From: Algoriphagus sp.
GTDB taxonomy: Bacteria > Bacteroidota > Bacteroidia > Cytophagales > Cyclobacteriaceae
Assembly: GCA_023653075.1 (NCBI GenBank)
Contig: JAMNXQ010000004.1
Span: forward strand, 1 to 64,000
Reading direction: 5' to 3'
Length of the DNA stretch: 64,000 nucleotides
Below the pieces are notes generated by a model. The model was not told the DNA's origin, searched no databases, and was given only the letters and a program-made list of their open reading frames with translations. Shown here piece by piece: positions 62,581 to 64,000 of this stretch; position 1 is the stretch's first letter, and each line of letters begins with the position of its first letter. Both the position numbers and the translations under genes were made by a program.

Positions 62581-63459
62581 ATGCAATCCAGCGTTTTAAC
62601 CGAGCTTTTCTTGCCTTTTTCGTTAGCCGTCATCATGTTTGGAATGGGACTGAGTTTGCGGATCGAAGACTTCAAGCGCATCTTGATCTATCCCAAAGCA
62701 GTCGGAGTAGGACTTCTCAATCAACTCATTTTTCTTCCCATCATTGCCTTCGGGATTGCCAACTTGTTTGAATTGCCTTCAGAACTCGCCGTTGGATTGA
62801 TGATTCTGGCGGTTTGTCCTGGGGGAGCCACCTCCAATTTGATCACCCATTTAGCCAAGGGGGATGCAGCGCTATCCATTACCCTCACTGCTTTTTCTTC
62901 CGTCATCACCGTGTTTACCATTCCTTTTTTGGTCAATTATTCGATTGGCCACTTTATTCCAGGAGGGGAAGCGCAGCAATTGGAGGTCGTGGGCACGGTT
63001 ATTTCTGTGTTGGTGATTACCATCATTCCGGTGGCGCTGGGAATGCTGGTATTCGCTAAAGCTCCGAAGTTAGCTGCAAAGTTGGATCTTCCTTTTCGAC
63101 GTATTTCTGCCATCTTTTTTGTGGTGATTGTACTTGCCGCGGTGCTGAAGGAAAAGGAAAACTTGGTTCGCTACTTTGTAGAGGCAGGACCTGCCGCACT
63201 GACTTTGAATGTGGCCACGCTAGCCTTGAGTTTTGGAACTGCCAGATTGTTCAAACTTCCTTTCCGACAAGGCTTGACCATCGCGATTGAGTCGGGGATC
63301 CAAAATGGCACCCTGGGCATCACCATTGCCGCTACGCTTCTGATGAATTCGGTGATGACTATTCCATCTGCGATTTACAGTTTGATCATGTTTGGAACTG
63401 CCGCCTTGGTCATTTTCTTTGGGAATTACGTGGCTTCGTCACAGAAAGCAAAGAGTTAA
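62581..63459 (+). CDS. Bile acid:sodium symporter (BASS) family transporter
   Basis: A 292-residue protein with about 9-10 helices, sodium-coupled symporter of the BASS family (organic acids such as pantoate, pyruvate or bile-acid-like compounds). Signature blocks: LAVIMFGMGLSLRIEDFKRI, AVGLMILAVCPGGATSNLIT, HLAKGDAALSITLTA and, in the second half, IESGIQNGTLGITIAATLL. Sodium-site residues in the crossing helices (PGGATSN; ESGIQNG) are in place. It lies between the DUF819 gene and the secreted protein gene, with gaps of 38 and 6 bases. Confidence 0.92.
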   Translation: MQSSVLTELFLPFSLAVIMFGMGLSLRIEDFKRILIYPKAVGVGLLNQLIFLPIIAFGIANLFELPSELAVGLMILAVCPGGATSNLITHLAKGDAALSITLTAFSSVITVFTIPFLVNYSIGHFIPGGEAQQLEVVGTVISVLVITIIPVALGMLVFAKAPKLAAKLDLPFRRISAIFFVVIVLAAVLKEKENLVRYFVEAGPAALTLNVATLALSFGTARLFKLPFRQGLTIAIESGIQNGTLGITIAATLLMNSVMTIPSAIYSLIMFGTAALVIFFGNYVASSQKAKS

Positions 63460-63465
63460 GGAACG

Positions 63466-64000
63466 ATGGGAGTGATTTTTTTGGGTGTTCGGTTGATGGG
63501 GCTGTTTTTTTTGCTTCCGCTAGGCCTTCAAGGGCAGAGCTATTTCAATGAATTGGGCAAGCGAATCACCTACGCCGACTACGAGCAAAAGATTCTTTCT
63601 GGACCTTATTTTGGTGTTCCGGGAGAAAAGCCTGGAGACCAAAAGCTCGTGCATCGCATGCCGACCGGTCTAACCAATGCCAGGTTGTTTTATGAAAAAT
63701 TAGGGATGCTCGCTGACTTTCAAGCAGGCAGGTCTTTGGTGGTGATTTTTTATCCAGGCAAGGACGAGTGCAATTCCGCTGTTTCCACCTCCGATCCAAA
63801 ACTGCTCCGATCCAATCACGAAGCGGTACTCAAGTACGCCCAGAAATTTGGGACGGCTCCACCGGTTTACCTGTACCAACAAGCGCATGGCTTGGAGAAA
63901 TATGCAGGTATTCATACTTGGATCCCCGATCCAGAAGGGGTCTTTGCAAGGCAATTCTTTCAATTTCCCTATCCTTGCAAAAGTTTTGTAGTCATTAGTC
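63466..64000 (+). CDS. Secreted protein of unknown function (3' end cut by the window)
   Basis: An ATG 6 bases after the BASS gene opens a frame of 178 codons that stays open to the window edge. It begins with a signal peptide (MGVIFLGVRLMGLFFLLPLG, cleavage near LQGQS). The mature part includes YADYEQKILSGPYFGVPGEK, LFYEKLGMLADFQAGRSLVV and IFYPGKDECNSAVSTSD. The VVIFYPGKDECN stretch has one Cys after a beta strand, which loosely recalls a thioredoxin-like site, but I do not recognise the family. Probably co-transcribed with the two transporters. Confidence 0.7.
   Translation, partial: MGVIFLGVRLMGLFFLLPLGLQGQSYFNELGKRITYADYEQKILSGPYFGVPGEKPGDQKLVHRMPTGLTNARLFYEKLGMLADFQAGRSLVVIFYPGKDECNSAVSTSDPKLLRSNHEAVLKYAQKFGTAPPVYLYQQAHGLEKYAGIHTWIPDPEGVFARQFFQFPYPCKSFVVIS

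Noticed and set aside
1-64000. tRNA, rRNA, insertion sequences, prophage or plasmid genes
   Set aside because: None was found on either strand: no T-loop motif with a plausible cloverleaf, no transposase or integrase, and no composition break marking an island.

Overview
The window looks like chromosomal DNA of a member of the Bacteroidota, most likely a Cytophagales/Cyclobacteriaceae-type (Algoriphagus-like) marine or freshwater aerobe. The grounds are type IX secretion genes (porU, porV, sprA), families largely confined to this phylum (DUF4494, DUF4837, DUF4292), and several promoters of the Bacteroidota form TTTG-N19-21-TAnnTTTG with almost no Shine-Dalgarno sequences. I see no rRNA or tRNA gene, transposase, integrase, phage gene or CRISPR array. 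Gene density is high and most genes are housekeeping or envelope genes. The genus is inference.

Layout. 0-5 kb: the tail of a gene entering from the left, a cyclase-family hydrolase, a TonB-dependent receptor paired with a PqqB-like metallo-hydrolase, and a PEGA lipoprotein. 5-8 kb: an NtrB/NtrC-type two-component system. 8-13 kb: an FKBP isomerase, lpxH, ftsH, rsfS and divergent birA. 13-16.4 kb: ahcY between two palindromic TTAAC-rich repeat blocks, a 2,4-dienoyl-CoA-reductase-like SDR and an HD-domain protein. 16.4-23.4 kb: DUF4494, a membrane-anchored patatin-like protein, an Mpo1-like protein, a FAD oxidoreductase, NhaC and a DEDDy exonuclease. 23.4-30.4 kb (minus strand): a tightly overlapping run of MBL hydrolase, pssA, porU, porV and an M16 homologue without the zinc motif. 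30.5-35.7 kb (plus strand): FAD oxidoreductase, a 1100-residue TolB-like/beta-barrel protein, yicC. 35.9-58 kb (minus strand): enoyl-CoA hydratase and flippase; TPR, DUF4292 and EnvC; tatA, gatA, mltD-like, DUF4837, maeB, ruvA, sprA; then gcvH, vanZ-like and tonB. 58-64 kb (plus strand): icd, a glycosyltransferase, an intergenic repeat element, two transporters (DUF819 and BASS) and a secreted protein running off the end.

How the genes fit together. The main theme is the cell envelope. SprA is the outer-membrane translocon of the type IX secretion system, and PorU with PorV removes and handles the C-terminal sorting signals of its cargo. TonB energises receptors such as the one at 1.3 kb. LpxH, PssA, EnvC, the lytic transglycosylase, TatA and the flippase serve lipid A, phospholipid, peptidoglycan, folded-protein export and surface polysaccharide. 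The second theme is central metabolism: MaeB, Icd, GcvH, AhcY, and fatty-acid oxidation enzymes (enoyl-CoA hydratase and the dienoyl-CoA reductase).

No single locus here is clearly a new system. The points most worth a second look are the receptor/PqqB-like pair with matching leaders, the inactive-looking M16 protein translationally linked to porV, the TolB-like protein with a worn-down peptidase domain, the multi-pass membrane patatin, and the intergenic word-repeat elements at about 12.9, 14.5, 17.2 and 61.2 kb.
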